The notes under the pieces are model-generated. The model was not told the origin of the DNA. It ran no database searches and was given only the letters and a program-made list of their open reading frames with translations. 15,413 nt of DNA from Bordetella parapertussis (GTDB lineage: Bacteria > Pseudomonadota > Gammaproteobacteria > Burkholderiales > Burkholderiaceae_B): positions 1 through 15,413 of the forward strand of contig CAMBLP010000040.1 in NCBI GenBank assembly GCA_945868195.1. The letters run 5' to 3'. This document shows, one piece after another, positions 7,167 to 15,225 of the stretch (its first letter is position 1; each line of letters starts with the position of its first letter). The translations under genes were made by a program, and so were the position numbers.

Positions 7167-8089
7167 TGCAGCGCCATCAGCTGAACAACGACTGGAAAAC
7201 CCAAAACGATAAACGTGCAAGGAAAAATACAAAGCGCCATGGGAAACAACATTTTGACTGGCGCTTGCAAGGCTTGTTTTTCGGCTTGCATCAAGCGCTG
7301 GGCTCTTTGCTGATCTGCATAGACCTGAATGATGCGTCCCAAACTGAATCCCATCGACTCCCCTTGTATGAGTGATGAAATCAACTGACGCATACTCGGA
7401 ACATGAAGTCTCTGACTGAGTTGGCGCAAGGCTTGGGTGCGAGATTGTCCTGCACGCATCTCTGCAAGCATTTTTGACCATTCTTGATGTAGTGCTCCCT
7501 CGCCAACGTGTTCCAAAGCAAGCTGAACTGAGGCCTGAAGATTCAGTCCGGCATCCAGTCCCAATCCAACCATATCTAAAAAAAACGGGAATTGACGGCT
7601 AATGGAACGAAGCCGAAGCTGACGCCTTCGCATTAACCACCACAACGGCGTCCACCAACCGCAACAACCGCAAGCAATCAAAGCGAAAAAAGCCGTCACC
7701 CGGAAGGCGATTAACGATGTCAACAAGCACCAAATAGCGGTCATCAAAAACAGCAAAGCAGTCGCACATTGCAAAAAATAAACTTGAGAAAATGTCCACT
7801 CACCCAAACCAGCACGTTCTAAGTAAGTAGATATTCTTCTGCGCTGTCCCCATGTCACAATAGGTTGAAACGGTCCGCTCAGTGTTTTAGAAATTCGCCA
7901 CAAAGGATGACGTTTCTTTGTCATACTGAAAGACGTTGAAGCTATACCGTTTAATTGCGTAGAAGCGCTTTTTATATACGCGGCGGATAAAGAGGAGGAT
8001 CTTTTAAAAAAACGGGTAATGAATGGCGAAAATAAAATACTGAACAAAAAAACTGCGATAACGGCACAGCCAGTTGCAAGATAGACCAT
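7163..8089 (-). CDS. tadC: Tad pilus inner-membrane platform protein TadC
   Basis: This 308-residue protein is a type II secretion F-domain protein that pairs with TadB to form the inner-membrane platform of the Tad/Flp pilus machine, on which the TadA ATPase acts. An N-terminal membrane segment (about 3-25) is followed by a basic region, two adjoining membrane segments (about 105-155), the GspF domain starting FPFFLDMVGLGLDAGLN and containing EMRAGQSRTQALRQLSQRL and LIQGESMGFSLGRIIQVYADQQR, and a final membrane segment (about 282-305). It starts 2 bp after the tadB stop, with GAGG 8 nt before the ATG. The order TadB then TadC and the position after TadA support the naming. A tryptophan- and cysteine-rich stretch lies in the middle membrane pair. 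Confidence 0.92.
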   Translation of the reverse strand: MVYLATGCAVIAVFLFSILFSPFITRFFKRSSSLSAAYIKSASTQLNGIASTSFSMTKKRHPLWRISKTLSGPFQPIVTWGQRRRISTYLERAGLGEWTFSQVYFLQCATALLFLMTAIWCLLTSLIAFRVTAFFALIACGCCGWWTPLWWLMRRRQLRLRSISRQFPFFLDMVGLGLDAGLNLQASVQLALEHVGEGALHQEWSKMLAEMRAGQSRTQALRQLSQRLHVPSMRQLISSLIQGESMGFSLGRIIQVYADQQRAQRLMQAEKQALQAPVKMLFPMALCIFPCTFIVLGFPVVVQLMALQ

Positions 8090-8091
8090 TG

Positions 8092-8937
8092 CTAAACCTC
8101 AATCGTCAATATGCGACGTAACCAAACAATTCCCAACACCTCAAGCAACAATACAAGACCCAACATACACTGACCGGTAGAACTCAAAAACATTAATTGG
8201 ACTGAGTCAGGATCAATGAGGCTCAGAGCCGCTAACAACAGCAGTGGCAAGGCGCCCATGACCCAAGCTTGCATTTTTCCTTGCGCAGTTAAAACATGAA
8301 TTTTTCCACTGACATGCTGTCTCGCGCGTAGGTTTGCAGAAAGACGCTCCAATAAATCAGCGAGTGAACCACCCGACGCATGGCCGACCGCCAACAGTGC
8401 GGTGACCAACTCTACACTTTCGGACGGCATTCTTTGGTTGAGTGCATCTAAAGCTTGATTTAATGGCAAACCCATGCGATGTTCTCTCAACACTAAACTC
8501 AGTTCCTGTGACATCGGCGCAGGCGCATCCTCAGCATAGGTTTTAAGCGCGATGCCTATACTTGCGCCAGAGCGTAATGCACCCGCGATCGCTGTCAGTG
8601 CATCTGGCCATTGCGCATCGAAACGTTCCATTCGACGACGGAGCGCCGCAGTTAAGATGACCCTTGGTAACACGAGGGTCAGTGCGCTCAATACCAAGGC
8701 AAGCACCACACTACCACTAAAAAACCAGACTGCTAATCCCATCGTAAAAGAGAGACAACACAACGCCTGCCACAAATGTGTCGTGTCGATAAAGACAAAC
8801 AATTCGGACAAACTCGTTTGAGCATGTTCTGTCACGGAACTGCGATAGCGCGTCCACGCAATATTTACAAGGTATTGAATCAGCCAACACGCAATCGCGA
8901 CAGAGAGGCAAGATAATAGCAACCCGACATAAATCAT
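8092..8937 (-). CDS. tadB: Tad pilus inner-membrane platform protein TadB
   Basis: This 281-residue F-domain protein of the Tad system is the partner of TadC. It has an N-terminal membrane helix (about 2-24), a pair of membrane segments (about 60-95), the GspF domain beginning RFDAQWPDALTAIAGALRSG with GLPLNQALDALNQRMPSES and ALLAVGHASGGSLADLLERL, and two C-terminal membrane segments (about 225-275). The GHASGGSLADLLERL motif is typical of TadB. The ATG at 8935-8937 is chosen because it overlaps the tadA stop as ATGA. An in-frame TTG two codons upstream is possible but less likely. No independent Shine-Dalgarno is evident, so translation probably depends on coupling to tadA. Confidence 0.92.
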   Translation of the reverse strand: MIYVGLLLSCLSVAIACWLIQYLVNIAWTRYRSSVTEHAQTSLSELFVFIDTTHLWQALCCLSFTMGLAVWFFSGSVVLALVLSALTLVLPRVILTAALRRRMERFDAQWPDALTAIAGALRSGASIGIALKTYAEDAPAPMSQELSLVLREHRMGLPLNQALDALNQRMPSESVELVTALLAVGHASGGSLADLLERLSANLRARQHVSGKIHVLTAQGKMQAWVMGALPLLLLAALSLIDPDSVQLMFLSSTGQCMLGLVLLLEVLGIVWLRRILTIEV

Positions 8938-10553
8938 GCGCAAGCAAACCAGTGCAATAAGCTTGAATCGATCTCAGAGTCCCAATGCTCAAAACATTGC
9001 GGAATCAGTCCTTGTGGCGTCGCCAAACCACGCTTGCGATCAAAAGCCACCAATGTCTGCAATTGAATGCATCCCGACTCTACACCAACGACCTCGGCGA
9101 CATCATGAATCATTCGCCTTCCATCCGGAAGACGTGCTTGCTGAACGATCAAATGAACTGCCGAACCGATTTGTTCTCGTATGGCATTGAGAGGAAGGCC
9201 TGCATTCGCAGACAAAATCATCGTTTCTAGTCTAGAAAGTGCATCTCGAGGGGTATTGGCATGTAACGTCGTCAGAGAGCCTTCGTGACCGGTATTCATT
9301 GCAGCCAACATATCGATCGCCTCTGGGCCCCTAACCTCTCCGACGACAATGCGGTCGGGACGCATTCGGAGTGCGTTTCTGACAAGTGCACGCAAACTGA
9401 TCGCTCCTCGTCCCTCTGCGTTTTCTGGACGTGCCTCGAGCGCCATGACATGCGGATGATTGATCTGTAGTTCGGCCGAATCCTCTATCGTGACAATCCG
9501 CTGATCTGTCGGGACGCAACTTGCTAGAACATTCAGTAATGTCGTCTTGCCTGAACCCGTTCCTCCTGAGACAAGAATATTCATCTTTTGGCGAACACAT
9601 AGACTTAAAAACTGTGCTAATTCGACGCTGAGGGTTTTGTTTTTAACTAAGCCCTCCAAGTTAATTCCCTTATTGGTAAATTTGCGAATCGTCATGCTCG
9701 CACCTCTCAATGCAACCGGAGGAATAACGGCATTGATCCTTGAACCATCACGCAAACGGGCATCCACCATCGGCGCGGCATCATCAAGCCGACGACCAAG
9801 AGGAAAAACAATACGTTCAATGACCCCTCGCACGGCTTGTTCACCACTAAACTGAGCGTGACTTGGTTCGATTCGTCCACTTCGCTCGATGAAAATTTCA
9901 TCAAACCGATTCACCATAATTTCTGTAATCAACGGATCTGCAAGCATAGGCTCGAGCACACCCAAGCCGATCGCTTCATCCACCACAAGATCAATTAATT
10001 CAAGCCTTTGCGCACCCACAAGAGGATTTAAGTGATCGTCGAGGAGCAAAGAGACACATTGGGTGGCTTGCTCCCTGAGTGCTTGTTCAGATAAAGCAGC
10101 GATATCATTACGTCTCAAGTCAAACGCTTTGAGAAGTCCGGCATGTAATTCACGTCTGATATCGCGAAAATCTTTACTCGAGATCTTTGAATGTTGCGCA
10201 AGCACTGTGATCTCTGGTGCACATACTTCTGGGACAATGTCGCGACATGAACTATTCGTTGTTCGCGCAGCAGGGAATAAACGGATTAGACAAGGACCCA
10301 CAACAAATTCGTCGCTTTCCATCAGCGGACTATGGAGGGAAAATTTTCGACCATTCACTCTCGTTCCATACAAAGAACCGAGGTCTTCGACCTGGTATCC
10401 GTCGATACTCTTTGTGACACGCAAATGGCGGCGCGCCACACGCCAGTGCGGAATACGCGCTTCGCATTCTATGCCACGCCCCAAGACGAACGGGACTGCA
10501 TGTTGCATTCTTTCGCGACGCCCATCTTCATAAATAATCAGTAAATCCATCAT
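8934..10553 (-). CDS. tadA: Tad pilus assembly ATPase TadA/CpaF with N-terminal FHA domain
   Basis: This 539-residue hexameric secretion ATPase powers Flp pilus assembly from the cytoplasmic face of the TadB-TadC platform. The C-terminal 410 residues are a standard CpaF: VDARLRDGSRINAVIPP (263-279), Walker A GGTGSGKTT (330-338), Asp box VTIEDSAELQI (354-364), Walker B RIVVGEVRG (401-409) and His box GHEGSLTTLHAN (422-433). Residues about 15-95 form an FHA domain (VLGRG, ARRHLRV, DLGSLYGTRVNG). Arg26 is kept, but the usual Ser before RxH is Ala40 and the usual Asn of the S-x-NGT motif is Tyr62, so classical phosphothreonine binding is doubtful. A linker of about 30 residues joins the domains. 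The first of two adjacent ATGs overlaps the cpaC stop as ATGA, with GGAG 8 nt upstream. Confidence 0.95.
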   Translation of the reverse strand: MMDLLIIYEDGRRERMQHAVPFVLGRGIECEARIPHWRVARRHLRVTKSIDGYQVEDLGSLYGTRVNGRKFSLHSPLMESDEFVVGPCLIRLFPAARTTNSSCRDIVPEVCAPEITVLAQHSKISSKDFRDIRRELHAGLLKAFDLRRNDIAALSEQALREQATQCVSLLLDDHLNPLVGAQRLELIDLVVDEAIGLGVLEPMLADPLITEIMVNRFDEIFIERSGRIEPSHAQFSGEQAVRGVIERIVFPLGRRLDDAAPMVDARLRDGSRINAVIPPVALRGASMTIRKFTNKGINLEGLVKNKTLSVELAQFLSLCVRQKMNILVSGGTGSGKTTLLNVLASCVPTDQRIVTIEDSAELQINHPHVMALEARPENAEGRGAISLRALVRNALRMRPDRIVVGEVRGPEAIDMLAAMNTGHEGSLTTLHANTPRDALSRLETMILSANAGLPLNAIREQIGSAVHLIVQQARLPDGRRMIHDVAEVVGVESGCIQLQTLVAFDRKRGLATPQGLIPQCFEHWDSEIDSSLLHWFACA

Positions 10554-11833
10554 TCAGATTTGCTCCATTGATCAATCACAGGTTCGTTGGCATCCCATTG
10601 TGAAAATGAGGAACTTTTCTGATGCCAACTAGGTTGCTCTTGCGTGGCCATTACTGGAGTATTCAGTCTTGGAAAAGAGCCGAATTCTTGCTCTACTATC
10701 ATCGCGGCATTATCAACACGCTGTGTCATACCTGGATGTTCCGCATTGACGACGACTGGCGTCACAAATATGGCCAACTCAGTCTCTCGATAATGATCCC
10801 GATTGACGCCAAACAAACCTCCCACGACAGGTATTTCTGATAGACCGGGTAGACCCTCTCTATCACGCGTTCGTTCGCGAGAAAGAAATCCACCTAAAAC
10901 CAACGTCTGACCTGAGCGGACATTGAACTCAGTTGAGGCGCGTCGAACCTTCAGGGCGGGGCCTGAAGAGGACGCCAACGTCTGATCGACAGAACTGACT
11001 TCGATATCAATTTTTGAGCGAACCGCATGATTGCGATCTACTTGAGGTGTGATGTTGAGGGACACACCGTACTTTTTAAAAGATGTCGACGTCCTGCCAT
11101 CCTTGTTAGTCGTTGTATAAGGAACCTCCCCGCCAGCTTCAAAACTCGCTGTCGCCCCGCTACGCGCAAGCAGCTGGGGTTGCGCAAGAATAGTGGCCTC
11201 GCCAGACTGCGCGAGCGCACTCAGACGCGCCGCTAATAAGCCCTTCATTCCATGCAGTCCTCCTGCCCCGCTTAAAGGTAGGGGCAAACTACTATCCCAC
11301 CGTACCCCCATTTCCTGCAGTCGTGCAGAGGGGATTTCGATCACCTGGACATCCAGAAGAACCATTTTGTCCCAACCAACCTGGCTCGTGAAATCGAGTA
11401 ATTCGGGATAGCGCTGCGCCAGCCTTTAAATTTTTGCTTGATCGGAGTCGGACAAATTTTCACCTTCGATGATTAATTTATCGCCAACGACTGAGCTTCT
11501 GGCCATCGGGATCGTTTTGAGCAAGCTTTTGATGTCTTCCTGAACGCGAGAAAAACCTTCAGGTGCAACACGAATCTGATATGACGCTCTTTTTCCCGTC
11601 GTGCGCCAAATATCCAGCGTGGTGGAGCCAGATTTTTTACCAAACACAACAATTTCATTTTGATTAATGACTGTTGCCTGAACCACTTCGCCATTGCCAA
11701 TCGCCAAGCGTTCTACATTCGCAAGCTTTAATACGGTCGATGAGCCGACTTCGAGCTTAAGACTTTCCTGTCCCATCGCGTTAAACGGAAACAACAACAC
11801 GATTGAGGCTAAACATCCGACGACAGAACTCAT
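10550..11833 (-). pseudogene. cpaC: Tad pilus secretin CpaC/RcpA interrupted by an in-frame ochre codon
   Basis: This is the outer-membrane secretin of the Tad system, split by TAA at 11426-11428, codon 136 of about 427. The N-terminal half (135 residues, 11426-11833) has a signal peptide (about 1-21), the pilus-assembly N-terminal domain (LKLEVGSSTVLKLANVERLA, and GKKSGSTTLDIW) and a BON-like segment ending LIIEGENLSDSDQAKI. After the stop the same frame continues with PELLDFTSQVGWDK and the secretin domain, including LLDVQVIEI, EATILAQPQLLARSG, TLVLGGFLSRERT and GLPGLSEIPVVGGLFG (codons 327-342). The next ATG is at 11363-11365; it could restart a 271-residue product without a signal peptide, which could not form a channel. 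The residues around the stop match the family, so one base substitution, or one sequencing error, explains it. Overlaps with cpaB and tadA are ATGA. Confidence 0.88.
11426..11428 (-). other. Premature TAA codon inside cpaC
   Basis: The codons read GCA AAA ATT TAA AGG CTG GCG on the minus strand. Lys (AAA), Glu (GAA) or Gln (CAA) could each become TAA by one change, and the frame is unchanged on both sides. The base after the stop is A, a context not known to favour readthrough. Short A and T runs flank it (AAAAATTTAAA), so a base-calling error should be excluded. Confidence 0.9.
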
Positions 11834-12690
11834 CGTGTCCCCACCGTTCGCGGAAAAGTGCTTGACGTGTCGTGCTCATCTTCGTGAACAGATACGGGAG
11901 ATAAACGGTCTCCATACATGATTGGCACAACACGTTCAACAGGCTTGCTCGGCAGACCAAGCAAGGCGGCCAAATCACCCGCGCTTACTCTAAGACTCGG
12001 AGTTTGTTCTGCTTTGCTCGGGGAACTTAAGACCGCACTGATCGTACCGGCCTCTCGTGCAGCGACCAGTTTGACTGCCTCTGCATGCGAAACCGCTAAA
12101 GTGATATGGGCCTCTGACGAAGATGAGGTACTGTCGGTACGGTGGGGCGCCATCGATAAATGACCAACACCAAGGACCCGAACTGATTGCAAAAGCCCTA
12201 TCGTGAGGCGCTTGCCCTGATGATCTAAAGAAACAAATAAATCAACGCGATCGCCTCCCCGAATAAGACCTGAGGCCGCGCTACTGGGATCCACCGTGAT
12301 AGAAACAGCTTTAAGTTCTGGTTCTAACAATGTCGATACGCCGGGTGGATCCATATCTTGCAAATGGATATGCAGCAAGGGTTGCCCAGAGCGCACATCA
12401 GACACGAGTTTTTTTCCAATTAAAGTATCAGCTTGATCTTGGAAAATAGCGTCATCTGGCGCCCATTTGACGGGAAACAACTCTGCAAAAAAATCTGATG
12501 CTTCGATCGTCGTCTCACGCGTCAAGTCTCTCGCAGCAACCAACAAGGTCAACTGCTCAAGCCTGGTGCGAGACTCAATCTCCTGCGTTTTATCGTTTAA
12601 ATGTTGATCAATTGCCCAGGCTGATACACCACCTAATACAATTGACAACACCATCAACCACCACTTCGCTTTAGTTTGCGATAGGTTCAA
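11830..12690 (-). CDS. cpaB: Flp pilus assembly protein CpaB/RcpC
   Basis: This 286-residue periplasmic protein is anchored by one N-terminal membrane segment (about 11-27). CpaB/RcpC proteins associate with the secretin in the Tad outer-membrane complex. Residues about 47-110 form the SAF domain (LLVAARDLTRETTIEASDFF, then LIGKKLVSDVRSGQPLL). They are followed by the RcpC/CpaB domain (AVSITVDPSSAASGLIRGGDRVDLF, VRVLGVG, ITLAVSHAEAVKLVAAREAG, ISAVLSSP). A serine-rich insert (DSTSSSSEA) splits the second domain. The start is a TTG at 12688-12690, chosen because GAGGGAG lies at 12698-12704, seven bases upstream, and it overlaps the preceding stop as TTGA. The stop overlaps the cpaC ATG as ATGA. 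Family assignment is strong. Confidence 0.93.
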   Translation of the reverse strand: MNLSQTKAKWWLMVLSIVLGGVSAWAIDQHLNDKTQEIESRTRLEQLTLLVAARDLTRETTIEASDFFAELFPVKWAPDDAIFQDQADTLIGKKLVSDVRSGQPLLHIHLQDMDPPGVSTLLEPELKAVSITVDPSSAASGLIRGGDRVDLFVSLDHQGKRLTIGLLQSVRVLGVGHLSMAPHRTDSTSSSSEAHITLAVSHAEAVKLVAAREAGTISAVLSSPSKAEQTPSLRVSAGDLAALLGLPSKPVERVVPIMYGDRLSPVSVHEDEHDTSSTFPRTVGTR

Positions 12691-13385
12691 CGTCGATCTC
12701 CCTCAGATGTATTGACATATATGAATGTTTTCCCTAAATAATCAATCAACTCCATGTTCACCGCAGTAAGACGAAGCCTTGCTTGGATTTTCCGCGGATG
12801 AGACCGTGAGAGGTTTTTTTCAGATTCATCATTCACAGACCAATTCTCAAAACTAAAAATCTGCCTAAGCGCTTTATATAAAAAAGGAATTGATTGTCCA
12901 GAGGAAAAAATCATGATTGAGGAGGCGACACCCTCTGAAACATCTTTAACATCAAGCATCAAAGTGGCTGCGAGACGAGGATTTGAAAAAAGACTTTTGA
13001 TCGATCTGTCTGAAACCAATGGCTTTAGCCGCATACTGGAGAGAATGGCCGTCACATGCCCATCGCTTTCTGGCCTGAGTGCGAGCACATACGAATATTC
13101 GGCAGACGTCCAGAGCATATGCATCACTAAACCATCACTCCAAGCGAACGTATCCTCAGGAACTTGCCTAGAAAAGTTCTGTATGACATCATCAATTTTC
13201 TGCGCCAAACTCCAACGCGTCAGAGTGAACTCATGATCACTGAGATATATCTTGTTTTGACTCGATAGCGAAAGCGGATGTCCGTTCAGGTGCTGCCGAC
13301 CGATGTTCAATGCTTCAGCGCTATACGCAAAGCAATGTCCAAAAAAAATTATTCCATAGAAACAGCGTGCAATGAACATAATCAC
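12687..13385 (-). CDS. Unrecognised exported protein within the tad operon
   Basis: I do not recognise the family of this 232-residue protein. The N-terminus MIMFIARCFYGIIFFGHCFA followed by YSAEALN looks like a signal peptide with cleavage after SA or AEA. The cysteine before FAYS is not in a good lipobox, so a soluble periplasmic protein is more likely than a lipoprotein. The rest has no membrane segment and reads as mixed alpha/beta, with a basic segment near residues 195-205. It starts with GTG at 13383-13385, with AAGGAAG at 13392-13398 upstream and a GTGA overlap with the tadE-like stop. Its stop overlaps the cpaB start. The position suggests a periplasmic part of the Tad machine, perhaps filling the slot of CpaD/RcpB or a pseudopilin partner, but no motif supports either. 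The gene looks A+T richer than its neighbours. Confidence 0.8.
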   Translation of the reverse strand: MIMFIARCFYGIIFFGHCFAYSAEALNIGRQHLNGHPLSLSSQNKIYLSDHEFTLTRWSLAQKIDDVIQNFSRQVPEDTFAWSDGLVMHMLWTSAEYSYVLALRPESDGHVTAILSSMRLKPLVSDRSIKSLFSNPRLAATLMLDVKDVSEGVASSIMIFSSGQSIPFLYKALRQIFSFENWSVNDESEKNLSRSHPRKIQARLRLTAVNMELIDYLGKTFIYVNTSEGDRR

Positions 13386-13954
13386 GGTGATCTTCCTTTT
13401 GCTGTCCTCCTAGGCAACTGCCCTGCCCAACCCGTTAACCAATCCGTGGATAGAAGCCCACGCCCCCAAGGCGCATCAATCTTTGACAGGGACGGACTTT
13501 GCGGATTAATCAATCTATGTGTTTTGTTCGCAACCTCACTCCAGGCTGTCGTTGAACGCGCAATACGAGCCTGAGTTTCTTGCGCCGATGGGCTATCGCC
13601 AGCGTTGATCTGCAGGTAACTGCTCCGTTGTATTGGAGAATAAGGAAAGAGTCGATGTGCAGCCGATCTTTTGTAGGGAACATCACTTTGGTTGCTTTGG
13701 ACCTTGAGCAAACGATGTTCCTTTATTTCCAAAAGTTGTTCTGAGAGTTCTGTATTCGACCGTTCTGGAAGAATATTTTTTTTCGTACTTTTTACAAAAC
13801 TTAAGTAGCTACTTTCCCCTATTAACGCTAATGAATGTGCCCTGAGTTGACCGGAATACTGAATGGCAAACATTAATGTCATGAGAATTAAGAGAATGAA
13901 TAGCGCTTCGACCATGGCTTGTCCGACCTGGAGATTGTGTTGTCGATGCATCAT
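13382..13954 (-). CDS. TadE-like type IVb pseudopilin
   Basis: This 190-residue TadE-type protein has a short polar leader, then QVG-QAMVEALF and a single hydrophobic helix (about 12-34). Gly11 followed by Glu at +5 (Glu16) fits the G/XXXXE cleavage site of the Tad prepilin peptidase, so it is probably processed and inserted as a minor pilin. The remaining 155 residues are polar, rich in Ser, Gln and Arg, and lack an obvious domain. The ATG at 13952-13954 is chosen because it overlaps the upstream stop as ATGA; an upstream in-frame start at 13990 would add 12 residues and overlap the tadG-like gene by 40 bp. The downstream gene starts in a GTGA overlap. The TadE call rests on the N-terminus only. 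Confidence 0.8.
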   Translation of the reverse strand: MMHRQHNLQVGQAMVEALFILLILMTLMFAIQYSGQLRAHSLALIGESSYLSFVKSTKKNILPERSNTELSEQLLEIKEHRLLKVQSNQSDVPYKRSAAHRLFPYSPIQRSSYLQINAGDSPSAQETQARIARSTTAWSEVANKTHRLINPQSPSLSKIDAPWGRGLLSTDWLTGWAGQLPRRTAKGRSP

Positions 13955-15225
13955 GGCGAAGTGAGATTCGGGATCAGTGTGGCTCGCCAATAGGGTTCGA
14001 AAAGGCTGGGCGATGAAGTCTGTGTTGGATCCTGAAAATAGGCGTGTGCCGTGGCAAGGGCGCTGATCACCGAATGCTTGTCGAGTCTCTGCGAAACCTT
14101 TAGGGCGATGCGCACGGGTTTTTCGTCGCGACCCGTCGCCAGCGCGGCATATTGCCCCAAACCTTTAGAGGCCCACTTGGTTTCGGCATGTCGTCCGAAA
14201 AGCTGGGACAATGATGAACCAGTGCGTTGTGTTTTAGCCCAACGCCAAAAGACCTGACGTGAAAAATCCGGCAACTCAATACCTGCCAACTCATTGCTCT
14301 GTTTATATCCTTGGGTGGAAAGCGCAGCCCAACCCATCGGATACTCTCGGTGATAACAACCTACTATTTTGTTGTAGCGCAAGGCATGAAAGGAAAGGGA
14401 TTGCTCAGACCGCCACTGCCCATCGTGACCTAAGCGCAAATGACCTTTTCGCCGAAGCTCGTGTCGTTTGAGTGGACAGCGCGGATTGATCATCCATACA
14501 TTACGTTGCGTATGGTTTCTCTCGGATAAGAAATCGTACTGTTCCACGAGTGTCGATAAAAAATCACGCCAAATCGGCGTGTTGGCGGAGTGCTGAACAA
14601 CGAGCCCTTGAGAGTCATCTACAGTCAGGTCAACACTCAAGCCTAGCTGCTTGAGTGTGTCTCCTTTCAACGCCCCTCCACTATGTCCGATATTGGCAAT
14701 CAACACTTGATGAATCGCTTGTTCGCGTTGACGTTCAAAATCCTTTATTTGTCTCTGTCTAATCTGCGCAATGACTTGATGCACGTGACGTTCATGGCCT
14801 AAAAAAGCATCTCTGAAAGTCTGCATTGAATCGAAGTCAAGCATCCCTCCTCTCAGCGCCGAGGTATAAGCTAGCGCGTGCTGTGGACCAAAAAATGCTC
14901 CGATCAGGCTAGGCGGAGGATTTCGGATCCGTGCCTGACGGGCAAGCTTGGCGCGGTATTGTGTCGCGGTTGCCACAGCGATGATATGGGCCATCCCGAG
15001 CTGATGGGCAATATGCGCGCGATTCAGGAAGGCATGCAAATTGAGCGCACGTGCCTGGATCAGTGCTGCAGTATAGGTCGCAGCATCCGTTGCGCGATTT
15101 AATGATGACTGATCATGCACACGCCGACCTAGCTCAAGCATCAAACCCCAGGCCAACACGCCCGCACCGCACAACACCAAGCCCATCAACATGACTTGTC
15201 CTGTCTGTCGACTATTGCGCGACAT
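13951..15225 (-). CDS. TadG-like Flp pilus assembly protein
   Basis: This 424-residue protein has the TadE/TadG-type N-terminus RQTGQVMLMGLVLCGAGVLAW, one membrane helix (about 10-30), then LGRRVHDQSSLNRATDAATYTAALIQARALNLHAFLNRAHIAHQLGMAHI, the hallmark of the TadG-like pilus proteins of Burkholderiales. A periplasmic body of about 370 residues follows, with four scattered cysteines and long helical, Gln/Arg-rich stretches (about 145-175). Gly9 could be a prepilin cleavage site, but +5 is Met rather than Glu, so processing is uncertain. No von Willebrand A-like MIDAS motif is visible, unlike classical TadG. The start ATG overlaps the TAA of the preceding frame by one base (TAATG), and there is no Shine-Dalgarno, so coupling is likely. 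Confidence 0.85.
   Translation of the reverse strand: MSRNSRQTGQVMLMGLVLCGAGVLAWGLMLELGRRVHDQSSLNRATDAATYTAALIQARALNLHAFLNRAHIAHQLGMAHIIAVATATQYRAKLARQARIRNPPPSLIGAFFGPQHALAYTSALRGGMLDFDSMQTFRDAFLGHERHVHQVIAQIRQRQIKDFERQREQAIHQVLIANIGHSGGALKGDTLKQLGLSVDLTVDDSQGLVVQHSANTPIWRDFLSTLVEQYDFLSERNHTQRNVWMINPRCPLKRHELRRKGHLRLGHDGQWRSEQSLSFHALRYNKIVGCYHREYPMGWAALSTQGYKQSNELAGIELPDFSRQVFWRWAKTQRTGSSLSQLFGRHAETKWASKGLGQYAALATGRDEKPVRIALKVSQRLDKHSVISALATAHAYFQDPTQTSSPSLFEPYWRATLIPNLTSP

Noticed and set aside
7167..7481. A longer DUF192 protein starting inside tadC
   Set aside because: The extra 105 residues are an out-of-frame reading of tadC; the ATGA overlap and family N-terminus fix the start at 7166.
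10063..10533. A 156-codon plus-strand frame antisense to tadA
   Set aside because: It is antisense to the FHA region and linker of TadA, and its composition is that of a shadow frame, rich in Ser, Arg and Cys.
11426..11428. The cpaC TAA as a recoded or programmed readthrough codon
   Set aside because: TAA is not used for selenocysteine or pyrrolysine, no stimulatory structure or favourable context is evident, and a point mutation or sequencing error is simpler.
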